A DNA stretch of 64,000 nucleotides from Burkholderia sp. WSM2232 (lineage in GTDB: Bacteria; Pseudomonadota; Gammaproteobacteria; Burkholderiales; Burkholderiaceae), in NCBI RefSeq assembly GCF_000472545.1, contig NZ_AWZV01000004.1, positions 361,074 to 425,073 of the forward strand. The letters run 5' to 3'. Positions 54,172 to 63,452 of the stretch are shown here, piece after piece. The notes beneath the pieces were generated by a model that had not been told where the DNA came from, made no database searches, and worked only from the letters and a program-made list of their open reading frames with translations. Within the stretch, counting starts at the first letter, position 1; each line of letters begins with the position of its first letter. The translations under genes and the position numbers were made by a program.

Positions 54172-56070
54172 ATGGCACAAGAAACCATGAGCTTTCAGGC
54201 GGAAGTCAAACAGCTTCTGCACCTGATGATCCATTCGCTGTACAGCAACAAGGAAATCTTTTTGCGCGAGCTGATTTCCAATGCGTCCGACGCAGCCGAC
54301 AAGCTGCGCTTCGAAGCCATTGAAAACAGCGGGTTGTATGAGAACGACCCGAATCTGCGCATTCGCGTGTCGTACGACAAGGACGCGCGCACCGTGACGA
54401 TCGACGACAACGGCATCGGCATGAGCCGCGAAGAGGCCATTGCGAACCTCGGCACGATCGCGCGCTCGGGCACGAAGGAATTCTTCGGCAAGCTGTCGGG
54501 CGATCAGCAGAAAGACGCCGCGCTCATCGGCCAGTTCGGCGTGGGCTTCTACTCGGGCTTTATCGTCGCGGACAAGATTACGGTCGAGACGCGCCGCGCC
54601 GGTTTGCCCGCCTCCGAAGGCGTGCGCTGGGTCAGCGCCGGCGAGGGCGACTTCGCGGTAGAGACGATCGAGCGCGCCGCGCGCGGCACGACCATCACGC
54701 TGCACTTGCGCGCGGACGAGGACGAACTGCTGTCGTCGCATCGGCTGAAGTCGATCATTCAGCGCTATTCGGACCACGTCGCGTTGCCCATCCTGATGAA
54801 AAAGGAAGAGTGGGACGCGGAAAAGAGCGCGATGGTCACGAAAGACGAGGACGAGACCGTCAACCAGGCGAGCGCGCTGTGGACCCGCGCGAAGAGCGAC
54901 ATTACCGAAGAGCAGTACAAGCAGTTCTATCAGCACCTGTCGCACGACCACCAGGACCCGCTCACGTGGACGCACAACCGCGTGGAAGGCCGCAGCGAGT
55001 ACACGCAGTTGCTGTACGTGCCGAGCCACGCGCCATTCGACCTGTGGAACCGCGATCATCGCGGCGGACTGAAGCTGTACGTGAAGCGCGTGTTCATCAT
55101 GGACGACGCCGAGCAACTGCTGCCGTCGTATCTGCGCTTCGTGAAGGGCGTGGTCGATTCGAGCGACCTGCCGCTTAACGTGTCGCGCGAAATCCTGCAG
55201 GAAAGCCGCGATGTCAAGGCGATCCGCGAAGGCGTGACCAAGCGCGCGCTATCCATGCTGGAAGAGTTGGCGAATTCCGAGAACGAAGCCGACCGCGAAA
55301 AGTACGCCGGCTTCTGGAAGGAGTTCGGCCAGGTGTTGAAGGAAGGCATTGGCGAAGACTTTGCGAACCGCGAGCGGATCGCCAAGCTCGTGCGCTTCGC
55401 GTCCACGCATACGGAAACGCCGGAGCAGACGGTGTCGCTCGCGGACTACGTCGCGCGCATGAAGCCCGAGCAGGCCAAGATCTACTACGTGACCGCCGAC
55501 ACCTGGCAGGCCGCCACGCATAGCCCGCATCTGGAAGTGTTCCGCAAGAAGGGCGTGGAAGTGCTGCTGCTGACCGATCGCGTGGACGAGTGGATGCTGT
55601 CGTTCCTGAACGAATTCGACGGCAAGCCGCTGCAAAGCGTAGCCCGCGGCGATCTGGATCTCGGCGCGCTGAACGACGAAGAGAAGCAGGCGCAGGAAAA
55701 GGTCAGCGAAGAACTGAAGCCGCTCGTCGAAAAGATGAAGGAAGCGTTGAAGGACAAGGCAAAGGACGTGCGCCTCACGTTCCGCCTGACCGATTCGCCT
55801 TCCTGCCTCGTTGCCGACGACGGCGAAATGAGCGGCTACCTGCAGCGCATGCTGAAGGCCGCGGGCCAGCAGGCGCCGTCGTTCCATCCGATTCTCGAGG
55901 TGAATCCGGAACACGCGCTGGTGAAGGGCTTGCAGGCCGACAGCGCGAACTTCGACGACTGGTGTCACCTGCTGTTCGATCAGGCGTTGCTGGCCGAAGG
56001 CGGCGCGCTGGAAGATCCGGCGAGCTTCGTGAAGCGCACCAACGCGTTGTTGCTCGCGCGCGCGAACTGA
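54172..56070 (+). CDS. htpG: Hsp90-family chaperone HtpG
   Basis: 632 residues, full length. N-terminal GHKL ATPase: [42 protein letters not shown] with the lid and [12 protein letters not shown]. The middle domain has the catalytic Arg in [19 protein letters not shown], and the C-terminal dimerisation domain ends with LLARAN. It is a cytosolic ATP-dependent chaperone induced by heat. GAGAGGAAG precedes the ATG, a sigma-32 promoter lies ~230 bp upstream and a strong terminator follows, so it is monocistronic. Confidence 0.98.
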   Translation: MAQETMSFQAEVKQLLHLMIHSLYSNKEIFLRELISNASDAADKLRFEAIENSGLYENDPNLRIRVSYDKDARTVTIDDNGIGMSREEAIANLGTIARSGTKEFFGKLSGDQQKDAALIGQFGVGFYSGFIVADKITVETRRAGLPASEGVRWVSAGEGDFAVETIERAARGTTITLHLRADEDELLSSHRLKSIIQRYSDHVALPILMKKEEWDAEKSAMVTKDEDETVNQASALWTRAKSDITEEQYKQFYQHLSHDHQDPLTWTHNRVEGRSEYTQLLYVPSHAPFDLWNRDHRGGLKLYVKRVFIMDDAEQLLPSYLRFVKGVVDSSDLPLNVSREILQESRDVKAIREGVTKRALSMLEELANSENEADREKYAGFWKEFGQVLKEGIGEDFANRERIAKLVRFASTHTETPEQTVSLADYVARMKPEQAKIYYVTADTWQAATHSPHLEVFRKKGVEVLLLTDRVDEWMLSFLNEFDGKPLQSVARGDLDLGALNDEEKQAQEKVSEELKPLVEKMKEALKDKAKDVRLTFRLTDSPSCLVADDGEMSGYLQRMLKAAGQQAPSFHPILEVNPEHALVKGLQADSANFDDWCHLLFDQALLAEGGALEDPASFVKRTNALLLARAN

Positions 56071-56113
56071 GCGTGATGGTGTAGCGCCGGCGGGCGCATC
56101 GGCGGCTGAGGTC

Positions 56114-56164
56114 GACCGATGCGGCCGACCGATGCGGCCGACTGACACGGCCGGCTGACACGCC
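56114..56164. repeat. 13-bp tandem repeat downstream of htpG, four degenerate copies
   Basis: GACCGATGCGGCC twice exactly, then GACTGACACGGCC and a 12-bp variant. Unit length equals that of the array upstream of htpG but the sequence differs. It lies between the htpG stop and its terminator, so it is transcribed. Confidence 0.85.
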
Positions 56165-56202
56165 GAAAGATGCAGCCCGCCAGCGTGCACCGTAGCAAAT
56201 TG

Positions 56203-56234
56203 AAAATGCGTTGCTTAGGCAGCGCATTTTTTTT
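56203..56234 (+). terminator. Rho-independent terminator of htpG
   Basis: A 12-bp stem AAAATGCGTTGC / GCAGCGCATTTT with one G-T pair, loop TTAG, then a run of eight T in total. Confidence 0.94.
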
Positions 56235-56300
56235 GCCTTGCGCTGGATATTCGCCCTACAGCACCACTCCGAAAGACCGGGGTTTTGAACGACGCGCGCT

Positions 56301-56570
56301 TCAACGCTCGAAGGTCAGCCCGTGCAAATGCCGCACCTGGGCGAGCACACTGCCGGCCAATTCTTTGGCCTCGAAACTGGAATGGTGATCGCCGAGCACT
56401 TTTGCGGCGAGGGCGCCGATTGCCGCGCTGGTTTGCTTCGAAGTGTGATGCTGCGCGAGCGCGGAGCCGGCTAGCTCTTTCTCGATATGCGTGGCGCCCT
56501 GACGATGCAATATGGCCGACGCAAGATGCGCGATGCGGTCGGACGTTTCCTTCACATTAGTAGTATTCAA
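56301..56570 (-). CDS. Small helical protein with internal repeat and a TTG start
   Basis: 89 residues. No in-frame ATG lies near the start; TTG follows AGGGAG at 5 nt, so a TTG initiation is likely. The sequence repeats ELAGSALAQHH / ELAGSVLAQVR and IAHLASAIL / IGALAAKVLG, showing an internal duplication of a ~40-residue helical unit. No signal peptide. It may be a small stress or nucleoid-related protein, but I recognise no family. Convergent with htpG, behind the htpG terminator. Confidence 0.7.
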   Translation of the reverse strand: MNTTNVKETSDRIAHLASAILHRQGATHIEKELAGSALAQHHTSKQTSAAIGALAAKVLGDHHSSFEAKELAGSVLAQVRHLHGLTFER

Positions 56571-56862
56571 CCTGACTCCCTGCTGCTAGTTGTTGATTTG
56601 ACGAACGCCGCGGGGCATTTCTGGCACCGGGTGTAAATCATTATGGTTAACTAACTAAAACTTATCAACGACCATAAATTGAGATTGGTTTATGAGATGC
56701 GGCGCGCGGCATTATCTCGGGTTATCACGTTTCGAGCCCGAGGCCTGGACAACGGCGCAGGTTGTTCAAGTCATTTTCTGTCAAGGCTGCGCGCGTCCAA
56801 GTGTGTTCTGCAATCCACGCTTGCAATCCACACAAACGCATGCGTGCAGCTCAATTTTCTGA
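56571..56862. other. AT-rich divergent region before the TPR glycosyltransferase genes
   Basis: The stretch 56640-56700 is clearly more AT-rich than its surroundings (GGTTAACTAACTAAAACTTA) and probably holds both divergent promoters. No clear -35/-10 pair or operator is visible. A frame of 56 codons ends at TGA directly before the first glycosyltransferase ATG, but its Cys-rich translation is not protein-like. Confidence 0.45.
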
Positions 56863-58743
56863 ATGTTTATGTCCGACTCCGCTCTGGCAGACCCGGCCGT
56901 TATGGTCAATGTGACAACCCGTCTGGAGACAGTCCATCTTTTGTGGTCGATCCTGCGCGAAGAGGGCTGGGAGGCTGCTGTTTCGCGCGCCGCCGAACTG
57001 GCCGCCGCGGGTGTGACGCCGCAATTGCACGCCGACTTGCACGCGAGTGCGGGGCGCTTCGAAGAGGCGTATCACAGCGCCTCGCAGGCGCAAGCGGAGC
57101 CCAATGGGGCGCGTCATGCACGCGTCGCACTATTTGCAGACGCGCTGGGCCGCGGCGAAGTCGCGCGGCATTACAGCGAAAAGACGGTCGCCGCACAGCC
57201 GCTTGCCGAGACGCTCCAGTGGGTCGTCTGGCTCATCAACGAGTGCGGTGCGCAGTCGGCGGCGGCGCACATGTTGCGCGCCTATCAGCAGCGTGAGCCG
57301 CGCGACGCGCGCGGGCCGTGGTGGCTCGCCATCGCGCTTGGTTCTCTGGCTGATCCTCGCGTGCGCGAAGAGCGGCGGTGGGCACTCGCACACGCTTATG
57401 CGCTCGATCACGCCGTCGATCCCGCATTGCCGCTGCAACTGGCGCTGGCGTTGCGCGAAGCCCGCGACTGGTCCGCCGTCGGGCAGGTGTGCCGCGAAGC
57501 GCTGCTGCGCAATCCTGCGGACGCGGAAATGGCCTGGCAGCTCAGTCACGCGCAATGGCAATGCAACGACGCGGCGGCGGCCGAGGCGACCATGCGTGTT
57601 GCCCACGCCGCGTCGCCAGGCAATGCTGAGGTGCTGGCCGCCATCGGCTTCTATCTGGGCGAGCAGGCGCGTTATGAGGAAAGCGAAACGGTGCTGCGCG
57701 AAGCACTCACGCTGAATTCGAACGCTGTGACGCCGGCAGTCGACCTGGCCGACCTGGAACTGCGGCGCGGCGCGTGGTCCAGTGGCTGGAAGCGTTTCGA
57801 GGCACGCCTTTCGCGCGACGACCGTCAGCCGAATAACATCGTTTCGGTCATGGCGCGCCTGTGCCCGCGCTGGCATGGCGAGACGCTCGCCGGCAAAACG
57901 CTTGTGGTGCACAGCGAACTAGGCAATGGCGACGACATCCACATGGTGCGCTATGTGCCGCAGCTCGCCGCACGCGTGCGGGAGCAGGGCGGCAGGCTGG
58001 TGCTCTGTGTGCGCAAGTCTTTGCAAGCGCTGCTCGCGCGTTTCTACGACGACTGTGTGTCGATCGAGGACGGCCCGCTCGGCGCCCCCGACTACAGCTT
58101 GCCGATGATGAGCTTGCCGCTGGTGCTGGATCTGCAGCCGCAGCAGGTGCGAGGCACTGCCTATCTTCGCGTTGATGAGCGCAAGGTGGCTGCCTGGCAG
58201 GAGCGGCTGCGCGCGCAGGCGCCGCAGGCGAGACTGCACGTGGGGCTCGTGTGGGCCGGTAGCCCCACGCATCGTCGCGACCATCGGCGTTCCATTGCTC
58301 CTGTCGCGCTTGAACCGCTGCTTTCGCTCGCCGGGGTCGCGTTCTATTCGCTCACGCCAGGGCGCACGGCGGACGTCGCGGTGATGACCGCGCAGGGTTA
58401 CTCGGTGTGCGACATGACGGCGCACTACGCGTCAGGCTTCGACGATGTCGCCGCCCATATGTCCGCGCTCGATGCGTTGGTGACGGTCGACAGCGCGCCG
58501 CTGCATCTAGGCGGCGCGCTGGGGCGCCCGGTGTTCGCGATGCTGGATCACGTGTCGCATTGGGCGTGGGGCAACGAGGAGACGCAAGCCTGGTACGACT
58601 CCTTGGAACTGTTCCGGCAGCCGCAGCCCGGGCAGTGGGCTCCGGTTGTCGAGCGAGTCGCCGAGCGTCTGACAGCGCTCATGGCGAACGGCGCAAGCAG
58701 CGCCGATCCCGGTCGGGTTGCGCTCCCCACTGTGAACGGCTAG
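56863..58743 (+). CDS. TPR protein with C-terminal GT-B glycosyltransferase-like domain (first of pair)
   Basis: 626 residues; ATGs at 56863 or 56869, neither with a Shine-Dalgarno. Residues ~30-320 are helical TPR-like repeats (GRFEEAYHSASQAQ, ADAEMAWQLSHAQWQ, GNAEVLAAIGFYLGEQARYEESETVLREAL). Residues ~345-600 resemble the GT9/GT41-like domain of TPR glycosyltransferases: GKTLVVHSELGNGDDIHMVRYVP, GLVWAGSPTHRRDHRRSI and LDALVTVDSAPLHLGGALGRPVFAML. Such proteins commonly glycosylate flagellin or other proteins; the acceptor is not visible here. It is 12 bp upstream of a paralog. Confidence 0.82.
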   Translation: MFMSDSALADPAVMVNVTTRLETVHLLWSILREEGWEAAVSRAAELAAAGVTPQLHADLHASAGRFEEAYHSASQAQAEPNGARHARVALFADALGRGEVARHYSEKTVAAQPLAETLQWVVWLINECGAQSAAAHMLRAYQQREPRDARGPWWLAIALGSLADPRVREERRWALAHAYALDHAVDPALPLQLALALREARDWSAVGQVCREALLRNPADAEMAWQLSHAQWQCNDAAAAEATMRVAHAASPGNAEVLAAIGFYLGEQARYEESETVLREALTLNSNAVTPAVDLADLELRRGAWSSGWKRFEARLSRDDRQPNNIVSVMARLCPRWHGETLAGKTLVVHSELGNGDDIHMVRYVPQLAARVREQGGRLVLCVRKSLQALLARFYDDCVSIEDGPLGAPDYSLPMMSLPLVLDLQPQQVRGTAYLRVDERKVAAWQERLRAQAPQARLHVGLVWAGSPTHRRDHRRSIAPVALEPLLSLAGVAFYSLTPGRTADVAVMTAQGYSVCDMTAHYASGFDDVAAHMSALDALVTVDSAPLHLGGALGRPVFAMLDHVSHWAWGNEETQAWYDSLELFRQPQPGQWAPVVERVAERLTALMANGASSADPGRVALPTVNG

Positions 58744-58755
58744 CTACCGCACGCC

Positions 58756-60498
58756 ATGCCTCATCAAGTTTCATCGTGTTCATCCGGTTTGCCAGGTTCC
58801 GCAGCGAGCGAGGCGCTGTCCAACGATGCACATGCGCTGCATCAACTCGGTCTCGCCTATTTTCGTGAGGGAGCGCTCGATCACGCCTGTGAGCAACTCG
58901 ATCGCGCATTGAATGCCGCGCCGGAGCGCCCGGACATCTGGGAGCACCGCGGGTTGCTCGCCGCGTTGCGCGGCGAGCGGATCGCGGCGGAGGCGTTCTA
59001 CTATCGGGCGCTGAGCATCGGCGGTGGCAGCGCCAGCCTGCATCGCAATCTGGCGGATTGCCTGAAGCTGTCCGGCCGGCTTGACGAAGCGCGTCGGCAC
59101 TATCTGAATGCACTCGGTTTTGAGCCCACGATGCATCACGCCGTTCGCGCGCTCGCGCAAATCTGCGCGGATCAGGCGCAGCATGCCGATGCGGCGGACT
59201 TCTGGCAGCGCGCATGGGCACTCGACTCGTCGAACATCGCCGATGGTTGCATGCTGATCGCGGCGTTATTCAAGGCGGGGCGCGGGGCCGAACTTGACGC
59301 CATCTGGCCGGCGGTGCGCGCACGCTGCGCCGCGAATGCCGGCGCGCTTCAGCAACTCGCCTTCGCATTGAACAGCGCACAGCGTTTCGTCGAGGCGCTC
59401 AGCGTCGCGCGGCAGGGAGTGGCAGCCGATCCGCACGACGCGTGGTTGCATCACAACGCGTCGTTCGCGCTGAACATGCTCGGCGACTTCGAACAGATGC
59501 ACCTGCATGCCGCCGAGGCCGCGCGTTTGCTGCCAAGCAACGCGCTCATGCAGTTCAATCTGGCCGCGGCGCAGCTTCGCGCGGGCGATTTCCAACGTGG
59601 CTGGAAACAGTACCGGTGGCATGAGGCGCTGCCCGAGAACCATAACCTGGTTCGCCCGGCTTATCCCGAATGGCAGGGCGAGCGGGTGTTCGGCTGCCGG
59701 TTCCTGCTGGTGGGAGAACAGGGTCTTGGCGATCAGATCCAGTTTTTGCGCATGGCCGAGTGGCTGCACCAGCGTGGCGCGCAGGTGGACGTGTGGGTCG
59801 AGGAGCCGTTAGGCGATGTAGCGCGTGGGGCCGCGGGCGTCCGTGCGGCGTGGACCACGGTGCCGCCCGGTCCCTACGACTACTGGTGCCGCATGCTGCG
59901 GATGCCCGAGCATATGAAGCTCGAGCTATCCATGCTGCCGCTCGCCAGCGCGTATCTGCGGGCTGAGTCGTGCAAGCTGCAGCGCTGGCGCAACCGCCTC
60001 GAGGCGCTCAGTGTGCAGCAGGCGCTGCGCCCGTTCAGAAAGCGTGTCGGCATTGTGTGGGCTGGCAACCCGGCATACGGACTGGATCGCTACCGGTCTA
60101 TTGCGCTTCTGCAATGGCGGCCGTTGCTCAAACAGCCTCACGTGCGCTGGTTTTCTCTACAGAAGGGCGATGCACAGCACGACGCGGCGGCTTCGTCCGC
60201 CTGTATGCAGATGCATTCGCTCGGCCCCGAAATTCATGACTTCGCGGATACGCTCGCGATCATTCAATCGCTAGACCTCGTGATTACAGTGGACACCGCG
60301 GTTGCGCATCTGGCAGGCGCGTGCGGCACGCCGGTCTGGGTGCTGGTGCCCACCTTCACGGATTGGCGGTGGATGGTCGCGCGCGACGATAGCCCGTGGT
60401 ATCCGTCAATGCGTCTCTTCAGACAGCGCGAGTTGGGCGAGTGGAACGCAGTGCTCGCCGATGTCGCGCGAGCGCTCACGGAATTTGTAGAGAAATGA
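58756..60498 (+). CDS. TPR protein with C-terminal GT-B glycosyltransferase-like domain (second of pair)
   Basis: 580 residues. TPR repeats at ~25-300 (HALHQLGLAYFREGALDHAC, ASLHRNLADCLKLSGRLDEA, DAWLHHNASFALNMLGDFEQ). C-terminal domain: FLLVGEQGLGDQIQFLRMAEWL, the nucleotide-sugar region VGIVWAGNPAYGLDRYRSIAL and DLVITVDTAVAHLAGACGTPVWVLVPTFTDWRW, which is closer to consensus than in the upstream paralog. Co-transcribed with it (12-bp gap). Together they look like a two-enzyme protein glycosylation unit; the substrate is unknown. Confidence 0.86.
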   Translation: MPHQVSSCSSGLPGSAASEALSNDAHALHQLGLAYFREGALDHACEQLDRALNAAPERPDIWEHRGLLAALRGERIAAEAFYYRALSIGGGSASLHRNLADCLKLSGRLDEARRHYLNALGFEPTMHHAVRALAQICADQAQHADAADFWQRAWALDSSNIADGCMLIAALFKAGRGAELDAIWPAVRARCAANAGALQQLAFALNSAQRFVEALSVARQGVAADPHDAWLHHNASFALNMLGDFEQMHLHAAEAARLLPSNALMQFNLAAAQLRAGDFQRGWKQYRWHEALPENHNLVRPAYPEWQGERVFGCRFLLVGEQGLGDQIQFLRMAEWLHQRGAQVDVWVEEPLGDVARGAAGVRAAWTTVPPGPYDYWCRMLRMPEHMKLELSMLPLASAYLRAESCKLQRWRNRLEALSVQQALRPFRKRVGIVWAGNPAYGLDRYRSIALLQWRPLLKQPHVRWFSLQKGDAQHDAAASSACMQMHSLGPEIHDFADTLAIIQSLDLVITVDTAVAHLAGACGTPVWVLVPTFTDWRWMVARDDSPWYPSMRLFRQRELGEWNAVLADVARALTEFVEK

Positions 60499-60570
60499 GC
60501 CGCACGCACACGGTGCGTCCGGCTTCAGGTGTTGGAGCGGGCGAAAGTCGGCCCGCCGTCCAGCAGGTTT

Positions 60571-61077
60571 TTACTTCTTACCCATCAGTGTTTCCATAGT
60601 CTCGCCGCGCACGACGATCTCGGTGCGACGATTGAGCGCGCGGCCTTCCGGCGTGTCGTTGCTTGCAACCGGATTGTTGTACGCATTGCCCTTGGTGCGA
60701 ATACGGTCCACCGACACGCCGCGCGCCACGAGCGCATACCCCACCGCGACCGCGCGCGCTTCGGAGAGCTGCTGGTTGTATTCGAGCGTTCCGACGTTGT
60801 CCGTATAGCCTTCAACGATGATCGGCTTCTTGCTGCGCTTGAGCAACACAGCCGACCGGTCGATCACCCCGCTTGCATCGCTGCGCACTTCCGACTTGTT
60901 GAAATCGAACAGCGCCTTTTCCGGCAGCTTGACGGCGACGCCGTCCGCGACCGGCGCGACCTCGATACCCGCAGCCTTGTTCAACGACGTTTCGGTGTCG
61001 CGATTCAGCGGGGCCGCGCAGCCTGCCATCAACACGACAGACAGTGCGCAGGCGCTGGCACTCAGAAGTTTTTTCAT
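60571..61077 (-). CDS. OmpA-family peptidoglycan-binding lipoprotein
   Basis: 168 residues from an ATG with GAGAGGA upstream. Lipobox LMAGC at ~residue 20, a linker, then an OmpA C-terminal domain: LFDFNKSEVRSDASGVIDRSA, VEGYTDNVGTLEYNQQLSEARA, ALNRRTEIVV, with the diaminopimelate-binding Asp/Arg pair. It anchors the outer membrane to peptidoglycan. It is a single gene, convergent with the glycosyltransferases. Confidence 0.93.
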   Translation of the reverse strand: MKKLLSASACALSVVLMAGCAAPLNRDTETSLNKAAGIEVAPVADGVAVKLPEKALFDFNKSEVRSDASGVIDRSAVLLKRSKKPIIVEGYTDNVGTLEYNQQLSEARAVAVGYALVARGVSVDRIRTKGNAYNNPVASNDTPEGRALNRRTEIVVRGETMETLMGKK

Positions 61078-61301
61078 GCTTATCCTCTCGTTCTTTTGCA
61101 GATCGGATGGCGAGCCCGCCGGCGGCGGGCCGATCGCCGGTTCGTAAAGCACGGAGGTTGTATCGTGCGTTGCGGTCGAGGGAGAATCGGAGCTTTCCGA
61201 AATCGACGCGCCGCTTGAGCGGTTCGATGCCGATGCGGCGCCTATTCCCATTTGGCGGAAAAGCCGCGCGTGCGCCTGGCAATGCTCCGACAGGCCGCCG
61301 C

Positions 61302-61307
61302 TATAAT
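61302..61307 (+). promoter_or_regulatory. -10 hexamer 8 bp before the ubiC ATG
   Basis: A perfect TATAAT whose expected transcript start (~61314) is only 2 nt before the ATG. No Shine-Dalgarno lies between, so ubiC mRNA may be leaderless or nearly so. No clear -35 is seen. Confidence 0.45.
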
Positions 61308-61315
61308 CCGATTCC

Positions 61316-62071
61316 ATGCCTATCCGTTTCGATGCCGCTGACGCGCACTGGCGTGTCGCTCCCCTGCCTGGTTTCAGTGCCCCGCAAAAAGACTGGTTGA
61401 CCCGCGGCGGTTCGTTGACCGCGCATCTGCGCGCGCTCGGCGCGGTCGCCGTGCGCGTCACCCGTGAAGGCGTGACGGTGCCCTGGGCCGACGAGCATGC
61501 CGCGCTGGGTCTTTGCATGCGTGCGCCAGTATGGGTGCGCGAGGTCGTGCTGTGCGTCGATGGCGTGCCGTTCGTCGCTGCGCATAGCGTTGCGCCTCTC
61601 GCCGCGAGCGTCGGCGTGTGGCAGGCCACGCGGCGTTTGCGCACCAGGCCGCTCGCCGAACTGCTGTATAGCGACAGCAGCGTCGCGCGCTCGGCGCTGG
61701 TCAGCCGCCGGGTGACCGCGCGGCATCCGCTGTACCGTCTTGCCGCGCGCGAAGTCGGCGCAATGGCGCCGCATGCGTTGGTGGCGCGCCGTTCGGTGTT
61801 CGAGCGGCATGGCGCGCCGCTTCTCGTCACCGAGTGTTTTTTGCCGGCACTGTGGGCGCACCTCGCGGCGTTGTCGACGCGGTCGCCGCAATTGCGGTCA
61901 GCTTCCTGTGCAGCGGGTGCCACCGCTGCAAGCCGGGCGGCGCACCAGCGCCTGCGCGAGCATGGCCGTTCGCTCGAGCACACGGCTTCACGGGCGCACG
62001 CCGCGGTGCAGACCACGGCAAACGCTCCGGCAAACCCCACGGCAAACCCCACGCGTAAAGGGAGCCACTAA
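61316..62071 (+). CDS. ubiC: Chorismate lyase
   Basis: 251 residues. It makes 4-hydroxybenzoate and pyruvate from chorismate, the first step of ubiquinone synthesis. UbiC features: [35 protein letters not shown] with the active-site Arg, [19 protein letters not shown] and the late [10 protein letters not shown] with the catalytic Glu. The last ~65 residues are an Ala/Thr/Pro/Asn-rich extension not needed by the family. First gene of an overlapping three-gene operon. Confidence 0.92.
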   Translation: MPIRFDAADAHWRVAPLPGFSAPQKDWLTRGGSLTAHLRALGAVAVRVTREGVTVPWADEHAALGLCMRAPVWVREVVLCVDGVPFVAAHSVAPLAASVGVWQATRRLRTRPLAELLYSDSSVARSALVSRRVTARHPLYRLAAREVGAMAPHALVARRSVFERHGAPLLVTECFLPALWAHLAALSTRSPQLRSASCAAGATAASRAAHQRLREHGRSLEHTASRAHAAVQTTANAPANPTANPTRKGSH

Positions 62072-62544
62072 TGTTGCGCGGCTTTCCCCCCGTCGTCGCC
62101 GCTGACACGCATACGCTGATTCTCGGCAGCTTCCCCGGCGAGGCGTCGCTGGCCGCGACGCAGTACTACGCGCATCCGCGTAACCAGTTCTGGCGTCTGC
62201 TTGGCGCGGTGCTCGACGAGCCGCTCGCCGAGCTTGCCTACGAAGAACGCCTGCAACGGCTGCTGTCGCACGGCATAGGCGTGTGGGACGTGCTGGCCGC
62301 GTGCCATCGGGAAGGTAGTCTCGATGCGGCGATCCGCAATGCGCAGCCAAACGACTTTGCGTCGCTGCGCGAGCACTCGCCGAAGCTGCGCAAAGTCGCC
62401 TTCAACGGCAAGACCGCAGGCCGCTTTGCAGCGGTGATCGGCGCCGCGGGCTACACGACGCTCGTGTTGCCTTCGTCGAGTCCGGCCAATGCTATGCTCT
62501 CGTTCGATCAAAAATTGCGCCTGTGGCGCGACATCCTTACATGA
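62071..62544 (+). CDS. DNA-deoxyinosine glycosylase (UDG superfamily, HDG type)
   Basis: 157 residues; its ATG shares one base with the ubiC stop (TAATG). Motif A is LILGSFPGEASLAATQYYAHPRNQFW, then VWDVLAACHREGS and motif B LPSSSPANA. The missing catalytic Asp and the GSFPG-x-SL-x3-QYY pattern place it in the hypoxanthine/deoxyinosine glycosylase group of the uracil-DNA glycosylase superfamily. It removes deaminated adenine from DNA. Co-translated with both neighbours. Confidence 0.9.
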   Translation: MLRGFPPVVAADTHTLILGSFPGEASLAATQYYAHPRNQFWRLLGAVLDEPLAELAYEERLQRLLSHGIGVWDVLAACHREGSLDAAIRNAQPNDFASLREHSPKLRKVAFNGKTAGRFAAVIGAAGYTTLVLPSSSPANAMLSFDQKLRLWRDILT

Positions 62545-63452
62545 CGAAACTCATCAAGCGTGCTTCGGCCGAGGCGCGTGCATTCCGCAACCGCAACGAC
62601 CACGACGCGAGCAAACGCGCTTCCGTGCGCAACAACAAACGCGCCTCGCACGAGGACGACCTGCACGACGCGCCGCAAATCGAAACGCCGCGCAAGCCGC
62701 GCTTTGCGCCCGTCACGTTCTCGGAAGAGGGCGGCGTGCGCTATCTGCATTTCGGCACGGAATGGGTACAAGGCGCGATGCGGTTGCGCAAGCCCGATTA
62801 CATCGAACTCGAATACGCGCAGCAGATGATGGCGTGGCTGCTCTTTATCGAAACGCCCAAACGTGTCGTGCAGCTGGGTCTCGGCGCTGCCGCCCTGACC
62901 AAGTTCGCGCACCGCTTTCTGAAGCGCGCGAAGGTCGAGGCGGTCGAGGTGAACCCGGCGGTCGTAGTGGCCGCGCGCACGATGTTCGGGTTGCCGCCCG
63001 ACGACGCGCGCCTGACCGTGCACGAGACCGACGCGTGGGACTTCGTCAACGACCGCGCGAATCACGGCACGATCGGCGCATTGCAGATCGACATCTACGA
63101 TGCAACGGCGCGCGGCCCCGTGCTCGACAGCGTCGGCTTTTACCGTGCGGTGCGCGCGTGTCTGACCGGGGCGGGCGTGGTCACAGTGAACCTGTTCGGT
63201 GATCACCCGAGTTTCGTGCGCAACATGAAGCGGCTGAACGAAGCGTTCGACGGCCGCGTGGTCGCGTTGCCCGAAGTGCACGACGGCAACCGCATCGCCA
63301 TCGCGTTCTCGGGGCCGGCGCTCGACGTGCCGTTCACGGCGCTGCAAGCGCGCGCGAGACTCATCGAGGCAGAACTCGGCTTGCCGGCGCGCAAGTGGAT
63401 CAAGGGGCTGCAGGAATCGACAGGGCAGACGGGCGCGTCGTTCGTCATCTGA
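62541..63452 (+). CDS. Spermidine synthase-like protein
   Basis: 303 residues from the ATG at 62541, which overlaps the previous stop as ATGA. After a basic ~60-residue N-terminus it shows a Rossmann methyltransferase fold of the spermidine synthase type: VVQLGLGAAALTKFAHRF, VEAVEVNPAVVVAARTMFGLP, LQIDIYDATARGPVLDSVGFY and VVTVNLFGDHPSF. The polyamine-site residues are only partly kept (IDIYD rather than the usual D-x-x-DP), so aminopropyl transfer is not certain. Third gene of the ubiC operon. Confidence 0.85.
   Translation: MTKLIKRASAEARAFRNRNDHDASKRASVRNNKRASHEDDLHDAPQIETPRKPRFAPVTFSEEGGVRYLHFGTEWVQGAMRLRKPDYIELEYAQQMMAWLLFIETPKRVVQLGLGAAALTKFAHRFLKRAKVEAVEVNPAVVVAARTMFGLPPDDARLTVHETDAWDFVNDRANHGTIGALQIDIYDATARGPVLDSVGFYRAVRACLTGAGVVTVNLFGDHPSFVRNMKRLNEAFDGRVVALPEVHDGNRIAIAFSGPALDVPFTALQARARLIEAELGLPARKWIKGLQESTGQTGASFVI

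Noticed and set aside
56692..56862. 56-codon frame ending exactly at the first glycosyltransferase ATG, possibly a coupled leader peptide
   Set aside because: Translation is Cys/Arg-rich, there is no ribosome site, and the in-frame stop simply delimits the downstream frame.
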